Positions 6,955-15,587 of a stretch of DNA of 18,237 nucleotides are shown piece by piece. Both the position numbers and the translations under genes were made by a program. This stretch comes from an uncultured Clostridia bacterium (GTDB lineage: Bacteria; Bacillota; Clostridia; Peptostreptococcales; Anaerovoracaceae): contig CALZMV010000011.1 of NCBI GenBank assembly GCA_945788655.1, forward strand, positions 1 to 18,237, written 5' to 3'. Every line of letters starts with the position of its first letter. Position 1 is the stretch's first letter. The notes beneath the pieces are model-generated. The model was not told the origin of the DNA and ran no database searches. It saw only the letters and a program-made list of their open reading frames with translations.

Positions 6955-8163
6955 TTAACAAATTATACCACATAAAAGGGGATTATGGAATATCTTTTTT
7001 ACAGTTTTTGGTATTCTTTTACTTTTGCTTGTTTTTAAGGGTCTGGAAATTCTTCTCTGCGGTAAATAATCTGCATTGATGTATTTCTGAATCCATATTT
7101 CACTTTTAAATGCAAGTCCATCCTCATGGCTGCAATCATAAAACAAGTCATCGGCCATTTCAATTATTACATTTTTCAGTTCAAGCTTGTCCAAATATTT
7201 GTCAGGAATAGAGTTCATCCCCAAATATGCTCCAAGAATGTTTCCTGTAAGTGCACCTGTTGAATCACTATCTCCATCATGGTTTACAGCTGCAATCAGC
7301 GCCTTGTCAAAATCATCATGATATTTCAAAGAACAATATACTGCAATTGCGAGAGTTTCCTCTGCAACCCAACCCATACCCAACTGAGCTATGGCTTGAC
7401 GATCATCAATTTTTTCCTTTGATAAGGCAATGGCCTTATCAATTAAAGTATTCATCAGTACAATATGCTGTGATTCCTTAAAAATTCTTTTAATTGCCGA
7501 TTTGGCATCAAGCACAGCCTCCAGAATACTTATGTTTTTTTCATAAATAAGCATATTTACTATATGTACCAGTGCAGCTGCAGGAATATAACCAAGGGGA
7601 TGACCTTGAGTAATAGCTGCCGCTTCTGCTCCAAACATATCTATTTGATCTCTCGTATAATGTTTATCACAAAAATAAGCGCCTATAGGAGCAACCCTCA
7701 TTATTCCATCGCAACCTTTGCTCTGATTTACAGGCATGAGCACGCTTCCATCTCTGCCATCTGAAAGTGTATCTATACATGTGGCTCCGGGAGATCTTCT
7801 GCTGTACATCTGAGGAATATTGCATATCCATGAAGAATAACTGCCGTCCATCAGGGGAAACATTTCATCCTGCGTCTTCAGCCAATCCTTATACGCATCA
7901 GCAATATAAGAAGTGTATGATTTCATAACACTGGAGGTTAGACCTTGAGTTGTTCCGTATAATAGTCCGTTTGCGGTAAATAATGACATCTGAGTATCGT
8001 CTGATATTCTTGCGATTCCCCCTGTTAAATCGTACTCTGTAATGCCATCCTTGCCATAAGTTTCTATAATAGAATCATTGTCCAAGAATTCTACAGCATA
8101 ACCAAGAGCATCTCCTGCAGCGCCTCCTACTAAACATCCTCTTACCTTGTCTAAAGTTTTCAT
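6955..8163 (-). CDS. ADP-ribosylglycohydrolase (DraG/ARH-type)
   Basis: A 402-residue member of the ADP-ribosylglycohydrolase family, which uses a dinuclear Mg site to remove ADP-ribose from proteins or small molecules. Family marks are GGAAGDALGYAVEF (13-26), ISDDTQMSLFTANGLL (53-68, metal-binding Asp pair D55-D56) and NHDGDSDSTGALTGNILG (294-311, with D298 and D300 expected to bind metal). All key acidic residues are present, so it should be active. The C-terminus is unusual: ten Lys/Arg between 370 and 390, then a hydrophobic end finishing in CGIIC. The ATG at 8163 has AAAGGTGG 7 bases upstream; a TTG one codon earlier is less likely. No DraT-like transferase or toxin gene lies beside it, so the substrate is unknown. 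Confidence 0.88.
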   Translation of the reverse strand: MKTLDKVRGCLVGGAAGDALGYAVEFLDNDSIIETYGKDGITEYDLTGGIARISDDTQMSLFTANGLLYGTTQGLTSSVMKSYTSYIADAYKDWLKTQDEMFPLMDGSYSSWICNIPQMYSRRSPGATCIDTLSDGRDGSVLMPVNQSKGCDGIMRVAPIGAYFCDKHYTRDQIDMFGAEAAAITQGHPLGYIPAAALVHIVNMLIYEKNISILEAVLDAKSAIKRIFKESQHIVLMNTLIDKAIALSKEKIDDRQAIAQLGMGWVAEETLAIAVYCSLKYHDDFDKALIAAVNHDGDSDSTGALTGNILGAYLGMNSIPDKYLDKLELKNVIIEMADDLFYDCSHEDGLAFKSEIWIQKYINADYLPQRRISRPLKTSKSKRIPKTVKKIFHNPLLCGIIC

Positions 8164-8269
8164 CAATATACCACCTTTTAATATAATCCTTTCTTCAAAA
8201 ATTGTATTTTTATGTTCTTTGAATACATTGTACCAAAGGCGGTATGTCGAAAAATGTCAAAATAGAGTG

Positions 8270-8292
8270 TACTAAAAAATAAACTTTTAGTA
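8270..8292. other. AT-rich palindrome in the mfd / ADP-ribosylglycohydrolase gap
   Basis: TACTAAAA and TTTTAGTA form an 8-bp inverted repeat around a 7-base AT-rich centre. It lies in the 154-base gap between the mfd stop (8318) and the next gene. No T-run follows on the minus strand, so it is a poor terminator. It could be a weak terminator, an operator or chance in AT-rich DNA. I find no convincing promoter in the rest of this gap. Confidence 0.3.
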
Positions 8293-8317
8293 GTATTTTT
8301 TCAACTTTTGGCATTTT

Positions 8318-11300
8318 TTAGTGTTTTCTGTTCTCTGCCAGCACCTGAAGAAGTTCAAGGGTTTCATCCAGATTCTTCTTTTCATTAATTGATAATCTTA
8401 AAAATGGCTGCTTTCCGCCATGAATGAATAACTTCTGTCCAAACCTTTCAGTTGCATTTAACAGAGCAAAACCGCTCAGTGGATTTTCAGTGGAAAAGTT
8501 GAGGACAACTTTATTGCCCACTTGCTTTAGCTCTGTTATTGCAAGAAGATCTGCCAGGTATCTTATATGGGAAATTTTTATTAAATTAATACAAGGTGCA
8601 GGCACGTCTCCGAAGCGGTCCAAAAGCTCATCAAGAATTTCATCTTCATCATCTGAAGTTCTTATTGATGCAATCTTCTTGTACATCTGCAGCTTTGTAG
8701 CCTCATCAGAAATGTATCTTTCAGGGATATATGCAGAAGCCTTCAGCTCAACTGTCGCCTCTTCTCTGCTTTCATCGTTTACTATTTCACCTTCTAATGC
8801 CCTCACTGCATCATCGACCATCTTGCAATAAAGTTCATATCCCACATTAACAAGATGTCCGCTCTGCTCGTTTCCCAGCATATTGCCTGCGCCCCTTATT
8901 TCTAAATCGCGCATTGCAACCTTAAAGCCTGAACCGAACTCTGTGAATTCACGAATTGCCTTAAGTCTTTTCTCTGCAGTCTCAGTTAAAACCTTATCTT
9001 TCTGATACATCATATATGCATAGGCCTGCCTGTTTGCTCGTCCAACGCGTCCGCGAAGCTGGTATAGCTGTGATAAACCATATCTGTCTGAATCAACAAT
9101 TATCATGGTATTGGCATTTGGAATGTCGATACCTGATTCTATGATTGTCGTTGCAATAAGTACGTTGTTTTCTCCGTTGATAAAGCTCATCATGGCATCT
9201 TCAAGGGCATGCTCATTCATCTGACCGTGGCCAACTACAATTCTTGCCTCAGGCACAAGGTTTTCAATCCTTTCTGCCAGCTGATAAATACCCTTAACTC
9301 TGTTATAAACTACATATACCTGCCCGCCTCTCGAAAGTTCTCTCTCAATTATATCTCTGATTACCCTGTCATCCTGTTCCATTACATATGTCTGAACAGG
9401 ATATCTTTCTTCAGGTGGCTCCTCAATTAATGACATATCCTTAATGCCTGTAAGAGACATATTTAAGGTTCTAGGTATAGGTGTCGCAGATAAGGTGAGA
9501 ACATCTATGTTTTTCTTAAGCTGCTTGATCATTTCTTTGTGCTCAACGCCGAATCGCTGCTCCTCATCAACCACAAGCAGCCCTAGATCCTTGTACTCAA
9601 TTTCTTTTGAAAGCAGCCTGTGAGTGCCTATGATTAAGTCGATTTCTCCACTTTTAAGCTTAGAAACGATTGTCTTTTGCTGGGCGGGAGTCTTAAATCT
9701 GGAAAGTACTTCAACATTAAAAGGAAATTTCTCAAATCTTTCTTTAAGAGTATAATAGTGCTGATTTGCCAGAATGGTAGTGGGTACAAGGACTGCTGCC
9801 TGTTTGCCATCTGAAACACATTTAAACAGTGCCCTGGCTGCAACTTCAGTCTTTCCAAAGCCAACATCACCGCACAAAAGTCTGTCCATAGGGAAAGGCT
9901 TTTCCATATCAGACTTGATTTCCTCAGTTGCCCTGAGCTGATCATCTGTTTCCTCGTAAGGAAAACTGTCTTCAAAGTCCTTCTGCCATACAGTATCTTT
10001 ACTGAAAGAATAACCCTTCTCCATCTTTCTTTTTGCATAAAGATCTATTAGATCCTTTGCAAACACGGCTACAGCAGCCTTTGCTTTTGCCTTGGTCGCT
10101 TTCCATTCTCCTCCTGACAGCTTGTTTATCTTTGGAGCTGCCTGGTCGTTTCCGATATACTTCTGAACCAGATCCATCTGTTCAACAGGTACATAAAGCA
10201 TATCGTTTCCTGCATATTTAATTTTAATGTAGTCCTTTTTTTCACCTTGTACCTTTAGCTGCTCAATTCCAACAAACTTTCCTATTCCGTGATTAATATG
10301 AACTACATAGTCCCCTGTTTTCATTTCGGAGAAGGAATGAATCTTCTGACCCTTGTCCTTAAAGGCTTTGCGGCGCTTATGCTTTTTGCTGTACTTAAAA
10401 ATATCGTTTTCACTTATCCAGCAATGCTTTTCCTCAGGGAAATCCATCCCATTGCTTAATGTTCCCTTCTCAAAGGATATTCTATCGGAATTATCTATTC
10501 TCGATAGCATTTCTCTTAGATTATCAAGTCTGGCATCGGAATTTGAAACGATACTGATTTTATAGTTGCGCTTAAGATAGGATTTTATCTCATTTTCAAG
10601 CAGTGTAAGATTACCGCTGAAGCTTATCATCTGCCTGCTGTTAATGTTGTGAATTTCATCGAAGGAATCTATCCCCTTGACACGCTTCGGAAAAGGAGTA
10701 AAAATCACTGTATCACGTTTTTCAAGAATTTCCTTAAGGTTTGCTGTGCCTGTTATCAACGCTGAATCCTTTGGTACAGCTTCCCCTCGCTCAAGCAGGA
10801 CTTTAAAATCTTCCTTTAACTCGTTTTCTCTAATCTCTAGTATCTCAAATATTCTTTCAGGGTCATCCAGCATTACCCTGCCGTCATCCATATAGTCCCA
10901 TATGAACTCTGTATCATCGTAGAAGTAATGTATATAATTCTCCAATAACTGCAAATTTGAAACATTTTCAATATATTCACAAATACTGTTTTTTAGTTCA
11001 ATAAGCTTTCCGGAAGCTTCAGGATTGGAGATTTCCAGCTTTTTTGACTGCTTTTCGTACTCCTTGGCAATGGCCTTGCCGGCCTTTTCAAATGATTCTG
11101 ATTCTATGGTAAGCTGTTCTGCAGGATAAATCTCTACGTATTTTAGATTCTCAATCGAACGTTGTGTATCCTTATTAAAGGTTCTTATGGAGTCAACTTC
11201 ATCTCCAAAAAGCTCTATTCTATACGGGTTATCGTTATCAGGCGTAAAAATATCTATAATTCCGCCTCTAACGCTGAACTGTCCATGGTTTTCTACAGTT

Positions 11301-11716
11301 ACAGAAAACTCATAGCCCATGGCAACCAGATCTGCCTTTAATTTTTCTAAGTCAGATATGTCGCTCAGCTTAAGCTTTATGACCTTTTCTTCAAAAGCTT
11401 TGTGAGGGCTGATTTTTTTAATTGCAGCAGAAACAGGCGCTATTACAATTACCGGTTGTCCGGTCCTTAGCGCCTTCAATGCTTTCATCCTTTCAATTAA
11501 TCGATCATGGTTTTTTGCTTCATATCTGAGAAAAACCTGTTCCTCTTCGGGCAGCACCAGAATGTCTTTATCCTTTACAAAAAAAGAAAGGTCACCGGCT
11601 AATCTCTGTGCTCTTACATAAGTAGGTACAATGATTATGCTTTGACTCTTTTCTTTAGACATATGAGCTGCACAAGGGGCAACACGCGCCTCAGAAACAC
11701 CAGAAATATTAATCAT
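8318..11716 (-). CDS. mfd: Mfd transcription-repair coupling factor
   Basis: An 1132-residue ATP-dependent translocase that removes stalled RNA polymerase and recruits UvrA. UvrB-like N-terminal parts (GQFSVRGGIIDIFTP, 145-159) come first. The CarD-like RNA polymerase-interacting domain follows (about 465-530: GDYVVHINHGIGKFVGIE), then the RecG-like motor with GDVGFGKTE (616-624), DEEQRFG (717-723), SATPIPRT (743-750), ATTIIESGIDIPNANT (855-870) and QLRGRVGR (886-893), then the C-terminal UvrA-masking domain. It is about 45 residues shorter than the B. subtilis protein (1177), with the first helices missing. An in-frame TAG lies five codons before the ATG, so the start cannot move upstream. 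The ATG overlaps the pth stop by 8 bases (ATGATTAA), indicating coupled translation. No fin/yabK gene is present between pth and mfd. Confidence 0.97.
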   Translation of the reverse strand: MINISGVSEARVAPCAAHMSKEKSQSIIIVPTYVRAQRLAGDLSFFVKDKDILVLPEEEQVFLRYEAKNHDRLIERMKALKALRTGQPVIVIAPVSAAIKKISPHKAFEEKVIKLKLSDISDLEKLKADLVAMGYEFSVTVENHGQFSVRGGIIDIFTPDNDNPYRIELFGDEVDSIRTFNKDTQRSIENLKYVEIYPAEQLTIESESFEKAGKAIAKEYEKQSKKLEISNPEASGKLIELKNSICEYIENVSNLQLLENYIHYFYDDTEFIWDYMDDGRVMLDDPERIFEILEIRENELKEDFKVLLERGEAVPKDSALITGTANLKEILEKRDTVIFTPFPKRVKGIDSFDEIHNINSRQMISFSGNLTLLENEIKSYLKRNYKISIVSNSDARLDNLREMLSRIDNSDRISFEKGTLSNGMDFPEEKHCWISENDIFKYSKKHKRRKAFKDKGQKIHSFSEMKTGDYVVHINHGIGKFVGIEQLKVQGEKKDYIKIKYAGNDMLYVPVEQMDLVQKYIGNDQAAPKINKLSGGEWKATKAKAKAAVAVFAKDLIDLYAKRKMEKGYSFSKDTVWQKDFEDSFPYEETDDQLRATEEIKSDMEKPFPMDRLLCGDVGFGKTEVAARALFKCVSDGKQAAVLVPTTILANQHYYTLKERFEKFPFNVEVLSRFKTPAQQKTIVSKLKSGEIDLIIGTHRLLSKEIEYKDLGLLVVDEEQRFGVEHKEMIKQLKKNIDVLTLSATPIPRTLNMSLTGIKDMSLIEEPPEERYPVQTYVMEQDDRVIRDIIERELSRGGQVYVVYNRVKGIYQLAERIENLVPEARIVVGHGQMNEHALEDAMMSFINGENNVLIATTIIESGIDIPNANTMIIVDSDRYGLSQLYQLRGRVGRANRQAYAYMMYQKDKVLTETAEKRLKAIREFTEFGSGFKVAMRDLEIRGAGNMLGNEQSGHLVNVGYELYCKMVDDAVRALEGEIVNDESREEATVELKASAYIPERYISDEATKLQMYKKIASIRTSDDEDEILDELLDRFGDVPAPCINLIKISHIRYLADLLAITELKQVGNKVVLNFSTENPLSGFALLNATERFGQKLFIHGGKQPFLRLSINEKKNLDETLELLQVLAENRKH

Positions 11717-12323
11717 TCTTAGTTTCTTCCCCTATTGCAGTTTTTTCTTTCTTTTCTTTCTTTGGCCTTACATTATATTCATTCATGGCTTTGTCTATAC
11801 CTTTTTCAATAATGCAGGCTGCTGCTTCAGCAGACTTAATTAAGGCTTCATCAAGCAAAGACTTTTCGTCCTTCCTTATTCCGCCAGTTACATAGTTAAT
11901 AAGATCTTCTTTCTTGCCTGAGCCGATTCCCACCCTTATTCTTGGAAAGTCATTGGTCTGTATATGCTGAAAAATATTTCGCATACCGTTATGAGTTCCG
12001 GGGCTGCCTTTCTTTCTGATTCTAAATGTTCCTGTTGGAATATCAATATCATCGTATATAACTATTAGCTCTTCCGGATCAATCTTATAGTAATCAATAG
12101 CCTGTCTTACCGATTCACCGCTGAGGTTCATGTAAGTCTGAGGTTTAACCAATAAGACCTTTTGGCCGGCGATTCTGCCTTCGCCGACCAAAGCCTTAAA
12201 TTTAAGTTTATTTACTTCGATATTATATTTTTCCGCCAAAAGATCTACAGCCAAGAATCCCATATTATGACGGGTATTCTCGTATTGCTTTCCGGGATTG
12301 CCCAGTCCTACTATTATGTACAT
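11709..12323 (-). CDS. pth: Peptidyl-tRNA hydrolase
   Basis: A 204-residue enzyme that frees tRNA from drop-off peptidyl-tRNA. The signature GLGNPGKQYENTRHNMGF (6-23) includes N9 and catalytic H19. TYMNLSG supplies N66, DDIDIPTG the Asp near 92, and GTHNGMRNI the H111-N112 pair of the substrate-binding loop. All known active-site positions are filled. The last 20 residues (from RPKKEKKEK) form a charged Lys/Glu tail beyond the usual fold. AAAGGA lies 8 bases upstream of the ATG. It is 66 bases downstream of prs and overlaps mfd, the standard Firmicutes order. Confidence 0.97.
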   Translation of the reverse strand: MYIIVGLGNPGKQYENTRHNMGFLAVDLLAEKYNIEVNKLKFKALVGEGRIAGQKVLLVKPQTYMNLSGESVRQAIDYYKIDPEELIVIYDDIDIPTGTFRIRKKGSPGTHNGMRNIFQHIQTNDFPRIRVGIGSGKKEDLINYVTGGIRKDEKSLLDEALIKSAEAAACIIEKGIDKAMNEYNVRPKKEKKEKTAIGEETKND

Positions 12324-12389
12324 AGATTAAATCCTTTCGTGGAATATTTGGATGACTCTATAAAAAGCCTTAAAATAAAGGTATAATTA

Positions 12390-13340
12390 TTAGTCAAAAA
12401 GCTGGCTAATTGAGCCGTTACTGAATACTCTTGACATGGCCTCAGCAAATAATGGAGCTGCTGATAAGAATGTCATCTTGTCAAGCACCTTTTCTTCAGA
12501 AAGAGGTACTGTGTCAAGAAGAACAAGTTCTTCAATTGCAGAGTCTCTAAGTCTTTCAACTGCAGGACCTGATAAAACAGGATGGGTAGCAGCTGCTCTA
12601 ACAGACTTAGCACCGAGGCTTTTAATTGCATTTGCTGCATTGCAGATTGTACCTGCTGTATCGATCATATCATCGATAATAATGCAGTTCTTACCTTCGA
12701 TATTACCGATAATGTTCATGATTTCGCTCTTGTTTGGTTCAGGTCTTCTCTTGTCGATAATAGCAATTGGACAGTTTAACATCTGCGCTAAGTTTCTCGC
12801 TCTTGTTACACTTCCGTGGTCAGGAGAAACTACGCAAAGATCCTCAATGTGTGTTTCCTGGAAATACTTTGCGAGGATTGGCATTCCCAGAAGGTGATCT
12901 ACTGGAATATCGAAGTATCCCTGAATCTGGTTTGCATGTAAATCCATTGTCAGAACTCTATCCGCTCCTGCTGCCATAATTAAATCAGCTACCAATTTAG
13001 CTGTAATCGGGTCTCTTGCTTTAGCTTTTCTGTCCTGTCTTGCGTAACCATAGTAAGGAATAATTGCATTGATTCTTCCTGCAGATGCTCTCTTCATAGC
13101 ATCAATCATGATCAATAGTTCCATTAAATTATCGTTAACAGGATTGCAGGTTGACTGAACGATATATACATCAATTCCTCTGACAGATTCCCAGATGTTA
13201 ACTGATACTTCACCGTCACTAAATTTTGTTACTGTTGCTTTGCCTAACGGCTTACCCATAATGTTAGCAATCTTTTCTGCTAATTCAGGGTGTGAATTTC
13301 CTGAGAAGATTTTGTAATCAGCATAATTTCCGCTTTTCAA
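12390..13340 (-). CDS. prs: Ribose-phosphate pyrophosphokinase (PRPP synthase)
   Basis: A 316-residue class I PRPP synthase making 5-phosphoribosyl 1-pyrophosphate from ribose 5-phosphate and ATP for nucleotide, histidine and tryptophan synthesis. Visible marks are FSDGEVSVNI (40-49), the flexible catalytic loop YYGYARQDRKAKARDPITAK (96-115), MDLHANQIQGYF (132-143) with metal-binding H135, and the PRPP loop IIIDDMIDTAGT (220-231). The start is a TTG codon, supported by GGCGAGGT eight bases upstream and by alignment with family N-termini. It follows the glmU fragment after 49 bases. The product is the ligand sensed by PurR, encoded nearby on the other strand. Confidence 0.97.
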   Translation of the reverse strand: MKSGNYADYKIFSGNSHPELAEKIANIMGKPLGKATVTKFSDGEVSVNIWESVRGIDVYIVQSTCNPVNDNLMELLIMIDAMKRASAGRINAIIPYYGYARQDRKAKARDPITAKLVADLIMAAGADRVLTMDLHANQIQGYFDIPVDHLLGMPILAKYFQETHIEDLCVVSPDHGSVTRARNLAQMLNCPIAIIDKRRPEPNKSEIMNIIGNIEGKNCIIIDDMIDTAGTICNAANAIKSLGAKSVRAAATHPVLSGPAVERLRDSAIEELVLLDTVPLSEEKVLDKMTFLSAAPLFAEAMSRVFSNGSISQLFD

Positions 13341-13389
13341 TTTGTTTACCTCGCCTTCTTTTTTTGATTTTGCATTAATTTTTGCTAAA

Positions 13390-14082
13390 TTATTTCTTTT
13401 TGTTCAAAATCCCTTTTTTTGAAACCCAGTTTGGTTTCTTTGTCCCTTTTGCACGCGCAACGTACAGTGCATCCCCCTCAACATCTTCAGTCACTGTACT
13501 TCCTGCTGCTATATATGCTCCCTTGCCAACTTTAACCGGTGACACAAGGTTGCTGTTACATCCGATGAATGCGCCGTCCTCTACAACTGAACGATACTTG
13601 CTTGTACCATCGTAATTAACAAATACCACGCCGCATCCTAAGTTTACCTTTGCACCTACATCGGAATCTCCAATGTAGGTCAGGTGAGAAGCCTTTGCAC
13701 CATCACCCATTGTGGAATTCTTAACCTCAACAAAATCTCCAACCTTACAATCCCTTCCGATATGGCTGTTTGGTCTTAAATAGGCAAATGGTCCCACTGT
13801 TGTGCCGCTTCCTACTGTGCTGTCTGTAATAACAGAGCTTTTAATATTTACATTATCATCAATTGTTGAATTTGTAATAACCGTGTTCTGACCGATAAAA
13901 CAATCCCTACCGATTACGGTTTCTCCGCTCAGGGTTACACATGGTCCAATCACAGTTCCCGCACCTATTTCCACCGATTCATCTATATAGGCACAATACT
14001 CATCAACGAAGGATACCCCGTTTTCTATATGCTTTTTTATTATTTCAAATCTTTTTGCTCTTTTTTTTTCAATATCAAACAT
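13390..14082 (-). CDS. glmU: Stand-alone acetyltransferase half of GlmU (glucosamine-1-phosphate N-acetyltransferase)
   Basis: A 230-residue protein matching only the C-terminal half of GlmU (about 456 residues normally). It begins in the GlmU linker helix (EKKRAKRFEIIKKHIENGV) and continues as a left-handed beta helix of hexapeptide repeats (IGAGTVIGPCVTL and later). Acetyl-transfer residues are kept: LRPNSHIG (R103), VEVKNS (K121), AKASHLTYIGD (H133, Y136), NYDG (156-159) and VGKGAYIAAGSTV (185-197). It should turn GlcN-1-P plus acetyl-CoA into GlcNAc-1-P. The N-terminal uridylyltransferase domain (LAAGxGTRM motif) is absent, and there is no space for it: murC ends 22 bases upstream and a strong GGAGGT site precedes the ATG. 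The UDP-GlcNAc pyrophosphorylase step must be encoded elsewhere. Other hexapeptide sugar acetyltransferases are possible but fit less well. Confidence 0.88.
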   Translation of the reverse strand: MFDIEKKRAKRFEIIKKHIENGVSFVDEYCAYIDESVEIGAGTVIGPCVTLSGETVIGRDCFIGQNTVITNSTIDDNVNIKSSVITDSTVGSGTTVGPFAYLRPNSHIGRDCKVGDFVEVKNSTMGDGAKASHLTYIGDSDVGAKVNLGCGVVFVNYDGTSKYRSVVEDGAFIGCNSNLVSPVKVGKGAYIAAGSTVTEDVEGDALYVARAKGTKKPNWVSKKGILNKKK

Positions 14083-14104
14083 CCTGTACCTCCATCAAAT
14101 GCTT

Positions 14105-15481
14105 CTAATTATCTAAAATCATATCGCCGATTTTATATATATCTCCTGCACCCATAGTGAGTACCAAATCTCCGCATTGAGCATTTTCCTTGACATAAGA
14201 AGCAATCTCATCGAAGCTTTCGATAAACATAACATTCTTTTGAGGATGAGTTTCTTTGATTCTTTCGGCAAGCTGCTTAGAAGAAATCTTATAAATATTC
14301 TTCTCCCTGGCTGCATATATCTCTGTCAGAATCAGCTCATCAGCCTTTTCGAATGCATCTGCAAACTCATCAAACAGTGCAAGGGTTCTTGTGTAAGTAT
14401 GAGGCTGGAAAAGAATCCACAATCTGTTGTGCGGAACATTCTGGCACGCAGAAAGAGTCGCTTTGATTTCTGTAGGATGATGCGCATAGTCATCAACTAC
14501 CTTAACGCCCTTTGCAGTAGTTCCGATAATATCGAATCTTCTCTGAGTGCCATGATAATCGTGCAATGTTGTGCTTATTACAGCTTCATCAATACCGAGG
14601 CTGTGACAGCATGCAAAGGCTGCCAGCGAATTCAAAATATTGTGTTCTCCCGGCACAGATAGCTGCACTCGGCTTAAAACCTTACCATCCTTTTTAACAT
14701 TAAATGAAGGTAATCCGTTTTCATTGAATACAACATCATCAGCACAGTAAGTGCAATACTCATTGAATCCGAAGGTCACAACGTTATCAAGATTTTTTAT
14801 AACCTGGTTGACAAAAGGATTTGCATCAAAGGCAACTATCAAACCTGCTTCAGGCACAAGATGTGCAAACTTATCAAAGGAATTAACTATGTGATCTATA
14901 TCCTTGAAATAGTCAAGATGATCCGAGTCAATATTCAATATAACTTCAATTTTTGGTCTGAGACTTAAAAAGCTGTCCATGTATTCGCAGGCTTCAGTGA
15001 CGAAGAATTGTCCATCGCCTATCTTGACATTGCCTCCGATTTCAGCAAGGTTTCCTCCAACGAGAATGGTAGGCTCTACCTTTGCATTCTCAAGAATAAG
15101 CGAAACCATTGATGTTGTAGTTGTTTTTCCATGAGTTCCTGAAATTGCAATACTGTTTTCATATTCATCCATCAGTATTCCCAACATATGAGCTCTTGTA
15201 ACGGCAGGAATATCGTGATCTTTGGCATATGCAAGTTCCGGATTGTCCCAGCCAACTGCTGCAGAATAAACGATTAAGTCAGCTGTTTCAACGTTTTCAG
15301 CCCTGTGGCCTAAATATATTCTTGCACCCTTTGAAGCAAGCTTTGTAGTAATATCAGATTCCTTCATGTCAGAACCTGTCACATTATATCCCCTCGCCAA
15401 AAGAATCTCAGCAATGGCAGAAAGGCCAATTCCACCAATGCCAATGCAGTGAATTGTTTTTATTTTTGAAAAATCTATCAT
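14105..15481 (-). CDS. murC: UDP-N-acetylmuramate--L-alanine ligase
   Basis: A 458-residue Mur ligase adding L-Ala to UDP-MurNAc, the first peptide step of peptidoglycan synthesis. The Rossmann entry IHCIGIGGIGLSAIAEIL (10-27) binds UDP, GTHGKTTTTSM (115-125) binds ATP, EACEYMDSFL (163-172) and NIDSDHLDYF (183-192) follow, and YAHHPTEI and FQPHTYTRT mark the C-terminal domain. I chose the ATG at 15481. A TTG six codons upstream is in frame, but its next bases form the GGAGG ribosome site, so that reading is unlikely. It is the first gene of the murC-glmU-prs-pth-mfd unit and lies divergent from purR. Confidence 0.97.
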   Translation of the reverse strand: MIDFSKIKTIHCIGIGGIGLSAIAEILLARGYNVTGSDMKESDITTKLASKGARIYLGHRAENVETADLIVYSAAVGWDNPELAYAKDHDIPAVTRAHMLGILMDEYENSIAISGTHGKTTTTSMVSLILENAKVEPTILVGGNLAEIGGNVKIGDGQFFVTEACEYMDSFLSLRPKIEVILNIDSDHLDYFKDIDHIVNSFDKFAHLVPEAGLIVAFDANPFVNQVIKNLDNVVTFGFNEYCTYCADDVVFNENGLPSFNVKKDGKVLSRVQLSVPGEHNILNSLAAFACCHSLGIDEAVISTTLHDYHGTQRRFDIIGTTAKGVKVVDDYAHHPTEIKATLSACQNVPHNRLWILFQPHTYTRTLALFDEFADAFEKADELILTEIYAAREKNIYKISSKQLAERIKETHPQKNVMFIESFDEIASYVKENAQCGDLVLTMGAGDIYKIGDMILDN

Positions 15482-15523
15482 AATTAATAATGCCTCCAAA
15501 CTAATGACGCAATGGTCTAAATT

Positions 15524-15532
15524 ATTATATCA
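15524..15532 (-). promoter_or_regulatory. Extended -10 promoter candidate for the murC operon
   Basis: The minus strand reads TGATATAAT, a perfect TATAAT with a TGn extension, 42 bases upstream of the murC ATG. No good -35 box is present at the expected distance. It lies only 26 bases from the -35 box of the divergent purR promoter, so the two may interfere or share control. Confidence 0.6.
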
Positions 15533-15558
15533 TATCGGCGGCTGAAATGCCTATAAAT

Positions 15559-15587
15559 TTGACAAAAAATATAAAAAGAAATAATAT
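15559..15587 (+). promoter_or_regulatory. Sigma-A promoter of purR
   Basis: A perfect -35 TTGACA (15559-15564) and a -10 TAATAT (15582-15587) have a 17-base spacer. Transcription would start near 15594, leaving about 20 bases before the purR ATG, with AAAGGAG at 15601-15607. I see no clear PurBox palindrome in the intergenic region. Confidence 0.8.

Noticed and set aside
8230..8260. TTGACA followed by TACAAT upstream of the ADP-ribosylglycohydrolase gene
   Set aside because: The two boxes are 22 bases apart, too far for a sigma-A promoter, and no better pair is found in that gap.
12355..12385. Possible terminator between prs and pth (CCTT/AAGG stem then CTTTTT)
   Set aside because: The stem is only 4 bp and AT-rich. 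Gene order suggests read-through into pth and mfd.
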